Positions 42,689 to 55,551 of a stretch of 64,000 bases of DNA are shown one piece after another. The notes under the pieces were generated by a model, which saw nothing but the letters and a program-made list of their open reading frames with translations, did no database searches and had not been told where the DNA came from. How positions within the stretch are numbered: the first letter of the stretch is position 1; every line of letters starts with the position of its first letter. Position numbers and translations under genes: made by a program. This DNA comes from Terfezia claveryi (lineage: Eukaryota; Ascomycota; Pezizomycetes; Pezizales; Pezizaceae), in assembly GCA_015179025.1 (NCBI GenBank), contig WHUX01000013.1:310001-374000 (forward strand). Direction: 5' to 3'.

Positions 42689-43346
42689 TTCTATCCTGAG
42701 GAATTTACATTAAAAAGCCGAATTTCAGAATGCAAGTCACTGGACGTCCACTTGATTCCCTACTCTCAATACCTCGGTAGGTACCCCCACGGCTTCCCTA
42801 GCTGTCACCCCTAGCTGTCACCCCTCACGAGTTTAGCGCAATCAGCCAACCACCACACTATTCCCCACACCTCCATATTCTGATACATGAACAACTCACC
42901 ATTAGCACATTATGCGAAGATTGCTGTACAAGAAACGAATTCTGAATTACGTGACACCAACCCTGTGACGCGAATTCCTGAGAGCGCGAGTTTGCAAGAT
43001 CGGGTTTCCCATGCCCAGCCTACACCAGCGACCGAGGAAATTGAATGATTTTGAAAGGGGGTCTTTGTGTGTGGAGGAAAAAGAACATTCCGGATGATAA
43101 TCCACTGGGCTTGCAACAACTGGGGTATTCTCACGAAGCTGTAAAGTGAATAAATCTAGTATGTGCAGGTTTCCACGCCTCTTCGATCAGATACAACAAA
43201 AGCCCCATCCTCTCTGTTCAGTTGTTGACAAAATGACTTTAGGGGTTTGAATCTATAGGACAACACAGAGATTTCGGTACTGACATTCCACGGCTACATC
43301 ATTATTCTAGTCAGTGAGTGCTAGAAAGGACTTCACATAATCCAAG
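42689..43346. other. Upstream region of the 43.3-kb gene
   Basis: Likely promoter of the following gene. No specific motif is claimed. Confidence 0.4.
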
Positions 43347-44273
43347 ATGGAGGACGGAATTGAGGATATTGATCTGAGTGGTACCAATATTCATAACTTT
43401 TTATATAACCAAGGGATGAGAGCTAGCCATGTCCGAGAGATATACCGACTATGCGTTAGCAACATAAACCCACAACCCACACTGTTTATCTTCGGGGATG
43501 AGGTAGATCGGAACAAACATGCCTTGCGGAGGTTTCGCAATGCGTTAAGTATGGATTTGGTGGCCAACGTACAATACGCGTATCAGCAGTGTGGATTGCG
43601 CGATGATGGGCAGGGAATGACTCCCGAGGAACTTCTTGAAAAGGTTGCCGAGCAGAAGGTAGATCATATTGATGTACCCTTGAGCGGTGATAAGGAGGAT
43701 CGGAATGGATCTGGAGGAGACAAGTGTGTCAACGAAGGAATCGGAGAAACAGGGATGACGGAATTTCATCGGGAAGGGGAGCCAAATACCACAGACGACC
43801 CTTTGTGCGATTCTAGTACACGACGAATACTGGAACCACACCCGAAATCGACAAGGAAGCAACCTATACCTACTGAGCGGTTTGCCCGACACAGCCACAC
43901 ATCGGAATCATCGGCCACTGACATGCAAGCTGTAACTTGTACTCAGGCTCGCAGACCGTTATCACGTGTGAAACCATTGACGTTCATCAACTCTCAACTG
44001 GCGACACCAGCCACCACTGTCCCTGCAAACCCTCCCCGACTTCGACCGGCTTTAACACGTCACGGAGTTCGCAAGTCCGCCAGTACTCAGTTGACTCTAA
44101 ATACGCGACCAACAATCAAAGATGAAGAAGTTTCGAGGATAAAACCTCAGTCGTCTCCCCCGGCTACCCGATCTCAAGAACTGCCTCCAGGACGAAGCCA
44201 GCGGCCACTGTCAGTTCCCGTGGGAAAGACCAAGGCAATTAATGCAGATATTCCTGTGAGGCGATGGCGTTAA
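43347..44273 (+). CDS. Protein of unknown function, 308 aa, single exon
   Basis: The ATG at 43347 (CCAAGATGG) opens an uninterrupted 308-codon frame, by far the longest in a 20-kb stretch, with balanced composition and no low-complexity origin. Residues about 1-120 look folded (IHNFLYNQGMRASHVREIYR, then DEVDRNKHALRRFRNALSMD, then MTPEELLEKVAEQK). The rest is Ser/Thr/Pro/Arg-rich and probably disordered, ending in basic VRRWR. No signal peptide or membrane segment. I do not recognise the family. Nuclear location is possible from the basic tail but unproven. An additional upstream or downstream exon cannot be excluded. Confidence 0.6.
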   Translation: MEDGIEDIDLSGTNIHNFLYNQGMRASHVREIYRLCVSNINPQPTLFIFGDEVDRNKHALRRFRNALSMDLVANVQYAYQQCGLRDDGQGMTPEELLEKVAEQKVDHIDVPLSGDKEDRNGSGGDKCVNEGIGETGMTEFHREGEPNTTDDPLCDSSTRRILEPHPKSTRKQPIPTERFARHSHTSESSATDMQAVTCTQARRPLSRVKPLTFINSQLATPATTVPANPPRLRPALTRHGVRKSASTQLTLNTRPTIKDEEVSRIKPQSSPPATRSQELPPGRSQRPLSVPVGKTKAINADIPVRRWR

Positions 44274-47200
44274 TTTTCACTATTTCAGACGAAAAGTGGT
44301 ATGGATTACTATGCTACCCTCTCCTACTGGTGCATCAACCCCTCCTTACTTGTGCCGTGCATTTGATTCATACTTTGGCTTTGTGAACAGACTAGCTAAC
44401 ACCTAACTCGCTACTGGTAGACCTAGTGGATTGCTCCAGACCCTCCCTAACGTTAACTGTACTCTTTTATACGCCAGTTACCAGATACAGATTATATGCT
44501 TTGTCCTCACGAAATTGAGGAAGGTTTAAAAGGGTACACAATTGTAGTCTCTAGGACGTTTTTTATTTACTTTAAATATCGGTGAAGGTGGTTTGTTTCA
44601 AGCTGACCGCACATCGTGCGTGATATATTTAACACCTACCGCATCCTTTCGCCCCCCTTTTCTATGGGAAAGATTTCAATTGAGGGTTACACTTATACGG
44701 TTCTTTGCACTCTCACTTTAGGCTGAATAGCTTGAACATGAACCCTTCAGCTAACATCGCTTGTTGTGCAGTGATAGCACTATTTAAGTCCCTGATTATT
44801 CATCTACATCTCAGCCCCACCAACTTACAGGCTTCACAGGTGCAGTCAGCTTACCACAGATCAGACCTACGGCCTAGCTACCCAGGGATTGCTCCGGTTC
44901 CTTTCATTATACTTCTTGATTGAAGATAGTCCTATGCCTTGCGATCGGCCTTTCATTCTGATTTCTGAAATTAAGAATTGCGTCCAGGTTATGTTAATCT
45001 TCTCTGTCTCTAGTTTTCATTTATCTCAATCGTCATACCCACCCGATATCTCCATATCCATATATATAGTACAAGCACAAACCCCGTATATTCGGTTGAT
45101 AGAAGAGCCTGAAAAAAGGTGTACTTGTGGCACATACCGTCTATAAGTGAAACGAAACAAGTAGCTTGGTAACAACGCCAGAAGCCCACTAATGCGAGTG
45201 GTCAGCAAAGTTCTTTTTATGTAATCTTCTGCGGAATTTTAGCCAGAGGCAGCATTAGTCACTCATTCCACATCGGCATGCGCATATGAATTCATGAAGG
45301 CATGATTGACTCAATTCGTTAGTTCCCATTTCGGTTTACGCGTCAGGCCGCTTGGCCAATTGTAAGTACATATCTTCACGTACCAGACTACTTGTACAGT
45401 ACCCTGGCGAAAGTATTTGCGACCCTCCCATATATTTTTGCTGGGGGCGTCGCAAATACTTTCGCCGGGGTATTGTACATGCTACGTAAGTAGAGAGAAC
45501 GCTAGTCATATTTCATATAGAGCACCAACGCATGATATCATGATACTAGGTATTGAGATACGGGAGTATTTATACTGCAATACGAATCCTATATTGGGCG
45601 TTCATTGGCGAAGTGTTATAGAGGATGTATACATGAGATATTAAGTGAGTGGAAAACGGAAAATGTTTTGGGTGAAGTGTGAATTGCTCTGTACGCTAAG
45701 ACTGACCACAGCTACATAAATGACGTACATGTCTGACAAAGGCTCGGCTAACCCGTATTAGTAGTACGGTACTTGTTATTCGGCTAGTCTGGTTGGCACA
45801 GCTATCGCCTCTTTTATACCTATGTATATAATCTGAGCGAGCTTAAGGGGATTACCTACATATGTATGTACATTGATAGCTACCGCGTCGAACGGCTCGA
45901 TTGACCCCTAGCACTCTGCCATATTCGATTTATTAGATGAAAAACAAATGATCTACCGGTACAATGGGGTAAGGTTTAGTGGATATTGCATTGTGACCAT
46001 CACCAGGACAATATGAACTGACAAATGAGGCTTGTCTAGAACAGCCATCCATGATAGGTGTGGAGGTATGCGCTAAAGGGTTCTTTCCAGAAAACCTTGC
46101 TCCGCAAAATTAAAAGCCGTTGTGACAGGCATGGGTTCGGTAGCATGGTGACTCAATTCAGGATGCGCAATACTTGCTACATACATACATAGGTACCAGT
46201 ATCGCGTCAGCCTCTTCTACGGTCTGACCCTTGAAACCTCACCCCTGTATCCCACCTGCAGCCCTATCGAAAAACCTAGTAAGCTAACGCTTTGAATTGA
46301 GAACTTAAACACATGGAGATAATTATGAGGAATCCTGGGCCTTTATTTTAGCGAACCAAAATCAAGTTATGAAGATACCTAGGTGCCTGCCGTGCACTGT
46401 GGACGTTGCCCCCCAATAGCCGACTGTAATGAAGTTTGGGAATGGGGTGATTGGAGAGCAGGTAGCCTTGTCCATATCTTCAGGATGATGTCTTTATCTT
46501 ATTATCCTGTATCTGAGGAATAATTGCTGACTCCATATGCATCAGATAACCTTGCACGTGAGTACTGCTGTGTTACAGCTTGTCATAATGATTTGTTGTG
46601 GGTGGCCCCAACTAAATTAATGCAATATATGGACAGAACGATCGACACCAGGAAAGAACTTTACTCTCCCTATCAATAGGATCCCCGGGCAATTTTTGGA
46701 GAGCATCATATGACCATTTTTATATTCCGACAAGCAAGCCTGCATGGATAATTTCTTTGAGCCTCTGTAACCAATCAGAAGGGTTGTTTAACAGGAAAGG
46801 CTGGTCCGTGCAGGGGTTCTAGCTGACTAGCTAGTCAGAAACGTTTCCCATCCTCACTTGTCTACACCCTTTTTGTTTTGAAAATGAAGCCAACTAGGCT
46901 TTGCTGCAATATGATTTGTTCTCGTAATGCATTACTCCAAACTAGATTACAGCAGGTACTGTTTTTGCGAATTGCAACTGACAGGGTCACTGCATCAATA
47001 TTCATGTACCACCCAAAGCTGTGGGGCTGAAAACGATGTACCCCGTGAGCTGCGCAATATCCCGAGATCGGCCTTAAAAATCTAGAATGGGGGCCTCCAT
47101 GGGTAGCAATGATCCCTTTCCTGGCGGTCCACTCCCCCATATTGATTCATTCCTGAGAAAGCGAGGATGGACACTTCCAAATATTGATCTTGCGAGCATG

Positions 47201-48206
47201 TATAAAACCACTTACTCTAATCCATAGTCATGAAGCTTGTTTTTCTGATGGTACCAAGGGCTTAATAGCAATTCTCCTTTTTTGGCTGAGCAAAAGCTAT
47301 CTGGCTACTTGCATCCTGCCGTTGGCCCCTAAAATTTTAGGCAGCTGTGTTTGTGCCCCAGCTGACCCTCATCAACTTCCGATGCATTTCCAGTGCCGTA
47401 ATGTCAGTCACACGTACAGTCCCTGTCCTGACCAGAGCCGGAACAAGTTTGGTCAGCCTGCGAGGACGGAGCAATCAGTTCTTACCATCCATTATTCATA
47501 AACATATTGAGAATATAATAGTGTACTAGTATTTTGCAGTCCCAATCAATCCAGGCGCGTGTTGCGTGCTGCGTGTTGAATCACTAACTTAATTAGTTCG
47601 ACGTTTTTTGTATCCCAGACTCATGAACGGGCTCTAGCCTCTTGAGATAATATATTACTTCTTAAATTACTCCTGCGGCACGTGTTGTCTAATCTACCTT
47701 GACAGTTTGCCATCTTTTTACCACACTCAACGAGTGGACTTCAACTCAACACTCTTACTACATGACCCACCTTGATTCGATAACTTAGTAACGAAGCTGA
47801 AATTCATCCGAAGCCAGCAAGGATTGTTTGTAATGAGAAATTACTCGATAGTCCTCCCATTAGCACTCAAATGAATGGTGCAATCCCCGTCAACTTCCAG
47901 AGCCGCAGGTACACCCCCCATAACTCATACGTATACAAGTACATTAGTTCTAGAAAAGACAAACTTTGGATATGATTTGATCGTAGGTGAATAGGAGCGG
48001 AGAGATGTTATTTGAAGTAATGACGAAGGCACAGGCTTCTCGCGCTCAGTCTACTGAAGGCGCCTCGGTCCAGTCAGCTTTGCAGTTCCAGCAATTGCAA
48101 CAAGGCACTCAACTTTTTCAGGGGATTTGCACACACTCACTCATACCAGGATATAGAGAACCCTTTCCCTATAGCTACCTCCTTCTTCCGATTCCTTTTC
48201 AAGACA
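44274..48206. other. Intergenic stretch with one MITE, no supported gene
   Basis: Apart from the 79-bp MITE at 45397-45475, only short frames occur. The motif TAGTCTGGTTGGCACA appears at about 45785, as at 12022 inside the pogo element. Confidence 0.4.
45397..45475. mobile_element. 79-bp hairpin MITE on a TA site
   Basis: Left arm CAGTACCCTGGCGAAAGTAT then TTGCGAC; right arm is its near-perfect inverse (GTCGCAAATACTTTCGCC then GGGGTATTG). They enclose a loop of about 20 bp. TA flanks both ends (45395-45396 and 45476-45477). It is nearly all terminal repeat, a minimal pogo/Tc1-type MITE. Confidence 0.88.
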
Positions 48207-50048
48207 ATGGCATCCTGCGAATCCGAAAATTTTCGAAGCACGTCCGAGAATCAGTTAGTACTATCTCGCCTCACCGAGTGCCCTATGATACCTGCACCGC
48301 CAAAGACTGGTTTTGCCTTCCAAATTTCAGGAGTCCCTGATCACTATCCCACCACAGCCCTTACAATTATCGATCAGAATCATAATTTCTCGCTTTTCAG
48401 CTTTGTTAAAGAGCCCGAGTTTGTTAGTTGCCGTCTTTTCGATTCTTCAGGACAAGGCCTCTCTTCTGCACCCAACAGCGTACTTCCAATGTCAGAGTCA
48501 TGCGTGGGAAAGAACACACATCATCTTCAACAGCCCGCCCAGATGCCGACGTTTGGTGCTACACAAATAAGCTATGGCTCGCTGAAGAAATTGACTGATA
48601 CCAGAGGGTCCACGTCCGAATCGCACTCACCTTCACTAAGAAGCCCACGTTACTATAGTCCACCCTTAACAGAGGTGTCGGCCAGTAACCGAGAGGGCCT
48701 TGGTGGGTTTCAGAGTCCAGGCTACGAGCATCTCACATATTCTGGTCCAGATAACCCATTCCACTCTACCTCAACTTCATCCAGTGGTTCAGGAAGCTTT
48801 CGGTCAGGAATTCTTTTAGAATCTAACTCACCTCTTTCGCACCATTATCAACAGGATCAGCGACATGGGGACTCAGAACTGTACGCCCAGCAAACCGCAG
48901 TCAAACTGCAACTAGAGCCGGTCAAGATAGAGTGCTCACACGGTGAGTGAAACACATGGTCAATCCCAACCTGAGCCGATTATAGTCAGTCCTAGTCGTA
49001 TTTATATGGGGACTGAGCTACTTCTGTTAAAGGCACATGAAGTACCTATGCTCATGAGATGTGACAAAAATTCTGACCTAACCCTTGGGGACCTGGCAGT
49101 TATGTCCTCCAGCACTTGGGTATATCCCACCACTCATCAGATGAACCCAGCTCCGCATCAGATGAACTATCAAGATACCTCTTCAGGAATTATAACAACT
49201 CAACCACAATTATCCCCGCAGATCCCTGGTATAGCAACGGATGCTATTCATTCAGCTCTTAACGGCCAAAATGGTACACTGTCAGATAATACAGGTAGTC
49301 GCAGTCATAGCCCTGGCACCTACAGCTTTCAGGGTCCCACAGCCAGCGCCATACACAGTGATCACAATAACATGTATACTGGGGAAGGAGTCGCGGCCCA
49401 ATCCACCCCGACATTCCCCAATTCGAATTCAGGACTTACGCGAACGTCAGAGCCACGTCGTTTACTAAATGACAGTTCTTTTAGTGGACCCCGGGGGCCC
49501 CTTGGGCCGTCTTTGATACAAATGGACTATGCCGGCGTTTATAATGCGGATAGAGCACAGGATGTCCAACGCATATGCTGTTCCCAGTGCCCACAACGTT
49601 TTGCCACTCATGAACAGTTTGCGTACGTAACGTTCGACCCTCCTATAGACATATTACACTCAATTTTTACCACTTAGCCGCACGTATTTTGAGACTAACA
49701 TCTAGAGTTCTATTTTATAGGAAACACCAAATAAAGCACCAAAAGCTCCACAGATGTCGTATTAGTGGATGCAGCCGAGTGGAAGGGTTCACAACGCCAA
49801 ACGACAGAGACCGGCATGAGAAGAGCGTGCATAAAACACCAGGAATGTACTTCCGCTGTATGGACGAAAGTTGTGCGAGTTACATGAAGACATTTGCACG
49901 GAGAGATAACCTTAAAGATCACTTGAAGCGCATGCACAAAATGCCCCAAGATATGGATGATATGGAAGCAAATGAGAGGCGGAACGAGCTTGCTGACAGC
50001 TGGCGTGTAGATCTCACACCAGGGCTGACCCCACCTCCTAGCATGTGA
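48207..50048 (+). CDS. C2H2 zinc-finger protein with long disordered N-terminus (3 exons)
   Basis: Exons 48207-48942, 48986-49622 and 49721-50048, with introns of 43 nt (GTGAGT...TATAG) and 98 nt (GTACGT...TATAG), giving 566 aa. Intron 2 splits the first finger; joining gives CSQCPQRFATHEQF then AKHQIKH, exact C-x2-C-x12-H-x3-H spacing. Finger 2 is CRISGCSRVEGFTT... with HEKSVH, and finger 3 is CMDESCASYMKTFARR... with HLKRMH. Residues 1 to about 440 are Ser/Thr/Pro/Gln-rich, as in many fungal transcription factors. The start at 48207 is the first ATG of the open frame, and a further 5' exon is possible. A sequence-specific DNA-binding regulator is likely; targets are unknown. Confidence 0.82.
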
Positions 50049-50728
50049 CATGATAAAACACCATTACATGGACAGCAGACATCTCTATAGCTACGGAACT
50101 GTGGCAAGGATTTCGAGGCAACGCTGCTATATCTATCTTTATCTATCACTTCCCTGTTTTACAATTTCTTTTAATTTTGATACGTTGCACATGTATGACT
50201 TTCATTATCTTTACCCCAAACTAAGTCGGCTGGCCCTTCTATCAATTTCTGGATCTTTTAAGGTTCCTGGTTGGAACATATTTACATTATTCTTCGGATG
50301 GGATTTCATTGGAGTATGCGTGCATGGATGGATATCGATTATCTTTGCGGGTTTTGCTTTTGATCTATTTGTTATTAATCCATCTTATCAGCTGTGGTCA
50401 GGGAGAGTACAAGAGAAAAAGAGACATATTTCCTATTTCCCATGGGGTTTTCTTTTCGGGTCAGGGTCAGGGTCATGGTATATTATATTATTGGGGATTG
50501 GTGTTCATTCAAAAAGTGTCTTCTCAATTGTACTATTGTGTGATAGATGGATTGATTGCCTAGTTATGCTACGTTTAGTAAGGCGCAAGAGATTGTATAC
50601 TGCTGCGCTATCAAATGCATGTATGCATTTTCTCATTTCCAGTATACATGTAGAGTACTCACTACTAGCCAGCCTTTCCAATTTTTTAAGGGAAATTCAT
50701 GACTCGCATAACTAGCTAAAGATATATA

Positions 50729-50872
50729 CAGCTAGGTGGCAAAAAGTTTCGTACCCCCCCCCCCCTGCATAAAGGGGCCCAAACGCTACATATTTGGGGA
50801 TTTTGTATGGGAAAATGATAAGACATTTGTTGTATGCTTATGCAGGGTACGAACCTTTTTGCCACCTAACTG
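50729..50872. mobile_element. 144-bp MITE on a TA site
   Basis: Terminal inverted repeats start CAGCTAGGTGGCAAAAAG on the left and end CTTTTTGCCACCTAACTG on the right, extending about 38 bp to the TTATGCAGGG-type inner edge. TA flanks both (50727-50728 and 50873-50874). A run of 14 C lies inside the left arm. A matching solo right end is at 23468-23511, so this is a dispersed family. Confidence 0.88.
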
Positions 50873-53800
50873 TATGTACATAAACAATGCAATCCATAAT
50901 TGTATGAGAATTGTGTGTCCAGTGTGATATTATTCCATGAGATATGCCATATATTTTCTTTGAGAGCACAGCGAAACCGGCTCTAGTTTCTCTCTTGCAC
51001 AGGCCTTATGATGTTCGTTTTGTACTTCTAGGATTCTCAAAAACATCACAATGTGGGTTGAATATACTTTTGGGAGTGACTCTCAACCTCGGGCTTCTTG
51101 CGAAGTTTCCGGGTTATAGTTAATATGTATATATGTACAAGGAGGGTATAAATATGCAGATAGAGTGTACGATTTTAAATATATATCTTTAGAGGGGCAT
51201 CTTTATAATAGGATGGTAATAACCAGGTCTCAGCTATAGATATTAACTTCCCGAAGGGTGTCTTGTATTGGGTATGATGCACACCTGTCTACGTCTATGT
51301 TTAAATTGCGCATCTTTCTCATTGCGCCCTATCTTAAGTTACCACATTTTGTGCAAAAAAATTAATATTATATTAAAGGTAAAATGGGAAGTGGTACCTA
51401 GTTGCTTTTGAGTCTTTCCAGCAATGCAAACAAGGAGTATAGTCTGGTTGGAACACCGAGTACCTGGCCAGCCAAAAAATACTAAGTAAGCATGTAACAA
51501 TTGGAAAGGGTGACCCTGGCCCACACCATGAGATACATATATACTTGTAAGGCTAATGGCATCAACTAGCGCGATCGCTAGAACTTAACTTATGCATGAA
51601 AGTACTCACAAGCCTGGAGTCGGTAATGTACTGCGAGTAGTCGAATGGCCGGGCCGGGGCGTTAGTGGTCAGGTTGGCATTATTACACTCAATTACTGGA
51701 AACAGCGAGAGATCTAGAGCTAATACCGCTTTCAGCGCACTGCTCCATCCCTAGAACCTGTGGTTGTGTGTATGCGTTGGTGTCTATGTGCATGCAAGGC
51801 TCCATTCTCACCGTAAGGGCATCGAGGGACACTGCAGGTCCAGAATATACCCAAGCACTGTTCCCGTTGCCTGTCATGTGAAATTCCCGCTTCCGCTAGC
51901 TTTTGCATAGGTATTGATATCTCATGATCGTATACATAGCCATGGTATATATTCTATTGACGTGCAACTCAATGCGCTCTTGAGCCCTCGTTCGTCTTGC
52001 CAGACGCAGAGAAAACAAGGACCTAGAAATCGGGTACTTCAGGATAATATTTGGACACTGGGCAGCTTCCATGGTTACTGTGTTTCAGTATGATACCATA
52101 GCAATCTATTTCTATTCATGGCGGCCAACTGCCCACATTAACTTTATGTAGCTAGGTAGCAAGCAATCATAACTCCATTCAACCTTTACCCCAAGCAGCC
52201 TGACCTGCAGGCCCTCGAGGCTCATGGCGCTCTTGGCTATTAAAACCGGGTTGCAACTTGCCTTGAAGAAATGTTGTTTGTCGTTCCCCGCCGTAGAAGC
52301 CCACATGGCACGGGCAGTATACAAAACTCCCGAGCCCAACCCAACCGTCTCCCTACCGAAAATCGAAAACAGAAAGAGTCCAGCTGCAGCCTCGCAACTC
52401 CTATATCTTTAAATCTTTACATTATTCAGAAATTTCAAGAAGGTCTTCGACCAAGGAGGCATGACCAGCTATCGGTAGCGCTCCGTTTTTCCCGGCTTGC
52501 CGTATACAAACTCTGTCTACAACTGCACTAGAATTTGTCAGAGGCTGGAGAAACCCCAGAATTGTAGTCGGTACCAGTCATGACCATATGATACGGCTAA
52601 AGGGAACACTGAAAACTGTTGGAAAGTGTGTGTGACTTCAGGGTAATGGATCTTCTGCAATTGGTTGATCCTCCATGCAGGTCAAATGGTCATGCTCTAT
52701 CTATTCAGTGTCTGAAGCGCTAACCTATCTATATAGATATCTAGTAGGCTATCTAGCAACAGTGGATCTTCACGGTCATATCGGCTACAGCTATATGTCA
52801 TATATAGAGTGAGATGTATATGATTTCGGGCTGATCCCTAGGACGGCTTGGAACAAAAGGTTGGCTAGGTGTGAGAATAATTAAAATATCACAGTATATA
52901 CGAGGACGCACAAACGTTAACAGATACAGAACATAAGCATGCGGTGGTTTTTAGTGCAAACCTAGTCAAGCCAGAGCTAGGGCAGGGATTTCGGTGTTTT
53001 GAGCCTAAGGATTGTCCCGAATTATCCCCCAAAGTATAGGTCAATGGAAAATTATCTACAGTAGTAGGCACATAGGGACCAAACTCCGTCCTACTCAGAT
53101 ACTCAAAATCAAGATATGATATCGTAGAGTGCAAAGTGTGTCGTCGCGTGAGTTGGTTAACAGTTTCGTGCTCCACCTAGCTGCATACGTAAATATATAA
53201 GCAGTAATTCTTATTATGGATATTTCTACGTTCTACGTTACCTGTGAAGACGCTAATATGGGATTGCAAGCAGGTATACCAGAACCAGCGCATCGCGAAA
53301 AAAACATAGTTTCTTGATCTCATGATACCATCTGTACATACGCCAAATCAGTTGTGTGACAAGCCGATTCATAGCCCTCCCCCCTCCCCTCCCCCCGCCG
53401 CCATGTCATTCTATCACCCCGCGCTTGCGAGAAAAACATGAAACAAGTATTCTCTACTCCTCCGCGCGCTGTGTTGTTCCTTTATTAAGGCTACGGGTTT
53501 CGAAACTTGAAATGGAATACCTACCTGCTTGGGTGGCTGTGTTAGTTTGAGATACATGTAGCAGGCTAGCGAGAGCTGCGCATGCTTCGAAAGAGCCATC
53601 TGGTAAGTGTCAATTGGGTTTCGGACATTATGATTGGGCAGCGACATTCTTGAGCTCCTGCAGACAGGTTGACTGTACCCACAGGGGTACTCAATTCCTT
53701 GACGGTGGTTGCCTAAAGATATCTGTGTTTGAACCCCAGGTGACGCTTGACTCTGCTAAGTTTAGACAACGTTGTGGCACGAGACTTTTTGACAGGGGCG

Positions 53801-55551
53801 CTCTAACCGGTGTAATGCGACCATTTCCAACTTCATGATGGCCATGGCAAGTTTGGTGAGTTGCATCTTACGACTCATTGAGGATTCAATGAATTTCTAC
53901 CATCTACTAGGGTACCAGGGTGATATTTGAACATGACGCTTTGTGACTCGAGCCCGTTGGGATGACTTGCAACTGGAGTATTGAGTTTAGGAATGTTGGT
54001 GTAGTGCTTATTATGCCTCACTTTGAGTGTACTCAAGTATACTTCGCTTCAGAGTTGTATGAGTCATGCTTGATGAAACGAATCCGAACTTTTTTAAAAA
54101 TGAACCATTTTATAACAGCCACAGTCCTGAAATCAGAAAAAGAAAAAAAAACCGCGATGTCTTTTTTTCCTTAGGGTTGAAAAAACCCCATCAGAAGACT
54201 AGATCTGAAACTGCTGGAAATCGAAACAAATGCCAGTGGTACATTACTGAATTCACAACCGTCTCTCTCTCCTTTGTTATTTGTTGACTCCTTTGATGAC
54301 AATCCACACAAAACTGCATGTCCAAAACCGGCATACAACTTACTGATGACACAATTGCAAGGCACCTGTAGTCAACATGTGTACAGATCAATCAAGCAGT
54401 CAAAATTTGATGTTTCCGAATTGAGAATATACATACATTCAAGGCCTGGATTAACTTGAAAAGTAGGTTTGCCATCAATGCATTGTTGGTTTCATCATCT
54501 GATCCCAAGCTTATGTTTGTCAAGAATTGACATGGTACTTAGCACGAATTAATCACTAGTAACAAGCCCTGTAATCTGCCTTGCAATCGTAAATGCTTAT
54601 ACCTACTACTGTATGGAAATACGAAATATTTTCAAGTGCTTGGACACTCCAAGCTTAATCTCCAGCATCATAGTTCAACACTGGTCAAAATATTTTCATG
54701 ATAATATTGACAAATTTAGGCTTTCCAGCTGAGTGAATTACAATGGCCTTACGTACTGTACTTAATACAGATCATGAGATTTTCCTTGGCGCGTCCGCTC
54801 TCTGTGGGTTTAAAAACCTTTGCGATCCAGCCTCGCAATCTAGCAACAATGCCTCCGCGCAAGAAAGACGAGGGTTCAATGTGCTCTACGCGCAGGTACT
54901 CTTTTCAACATTATATTTAAATTATTGTAGCTGATCATTTTCCCTTACAAGGTGGATCAATAGACTGAAGTCCCCTATTTTGCATTGATATTATAGGTCC
55001 AGAATTTTGCACTGATTGAGTCCCTACACTACTAAGTAGGTAGGTACCTACATCTGTGGCGGTGCTACACGCACTATTTCGTGTCGCGCGAGCAATGTTA
55101 TTTCGTACAAGCAAACTCATGCTGCGGCTAACTCCTCAATTCAGATTGATAGTGTATCCACATTTGAGAACGATATAAAGCATTGGAACAGACAGAAGCG
55201 ATTCCAATAAGGCACAGTCAGACCCGAAGGGCCGAGAACGTCAACAGCAGAGGTATGTACATACTGTACTGTACAACACACCGCCTCGCCTCACAAATGT
55301 TTGCCCAATCGTCTTCGTTGATTCCTTGGCTGATTCTTCCTTGCGCTGCAGCCTAAAAGGGTCTACCGGCAGATTGGTATTTACTTCAATTCCTTGCGAT
55401 TGGGTGACCCGCAATTAAAGTCGGGAATAAAACACAACATTCATCATCAGGATTATACTTTCAGTGAATCGGATTTGTGCCGCTTGCCCTGGACAGAATT
55501 TGAAGTGATCGGAAGCCGTTCTCTCCTAGCGGCAGACCGATATCAAGAAGT
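50873..55551. other. Intergenic stretch, no supported gene
   Basis: Only short frames. A TAGTCTGGTTGG motif at about 51441 matches the dispersed motif seen elsewhere in the window. C-rich runs lie at 53378-53400. Confidence 0.4.

Noticed and set aside
50050..50715. 221-codon open frame just after the three-finger gene
   Set aside because: Composition is AT-driven (rich in Phe, Ile, Tyr, Ser), overlaps another frame of similar quality at 50309-50563, begins right at the stop of the upstream gene and has no domain. Most likely 3' UTR or spacer.
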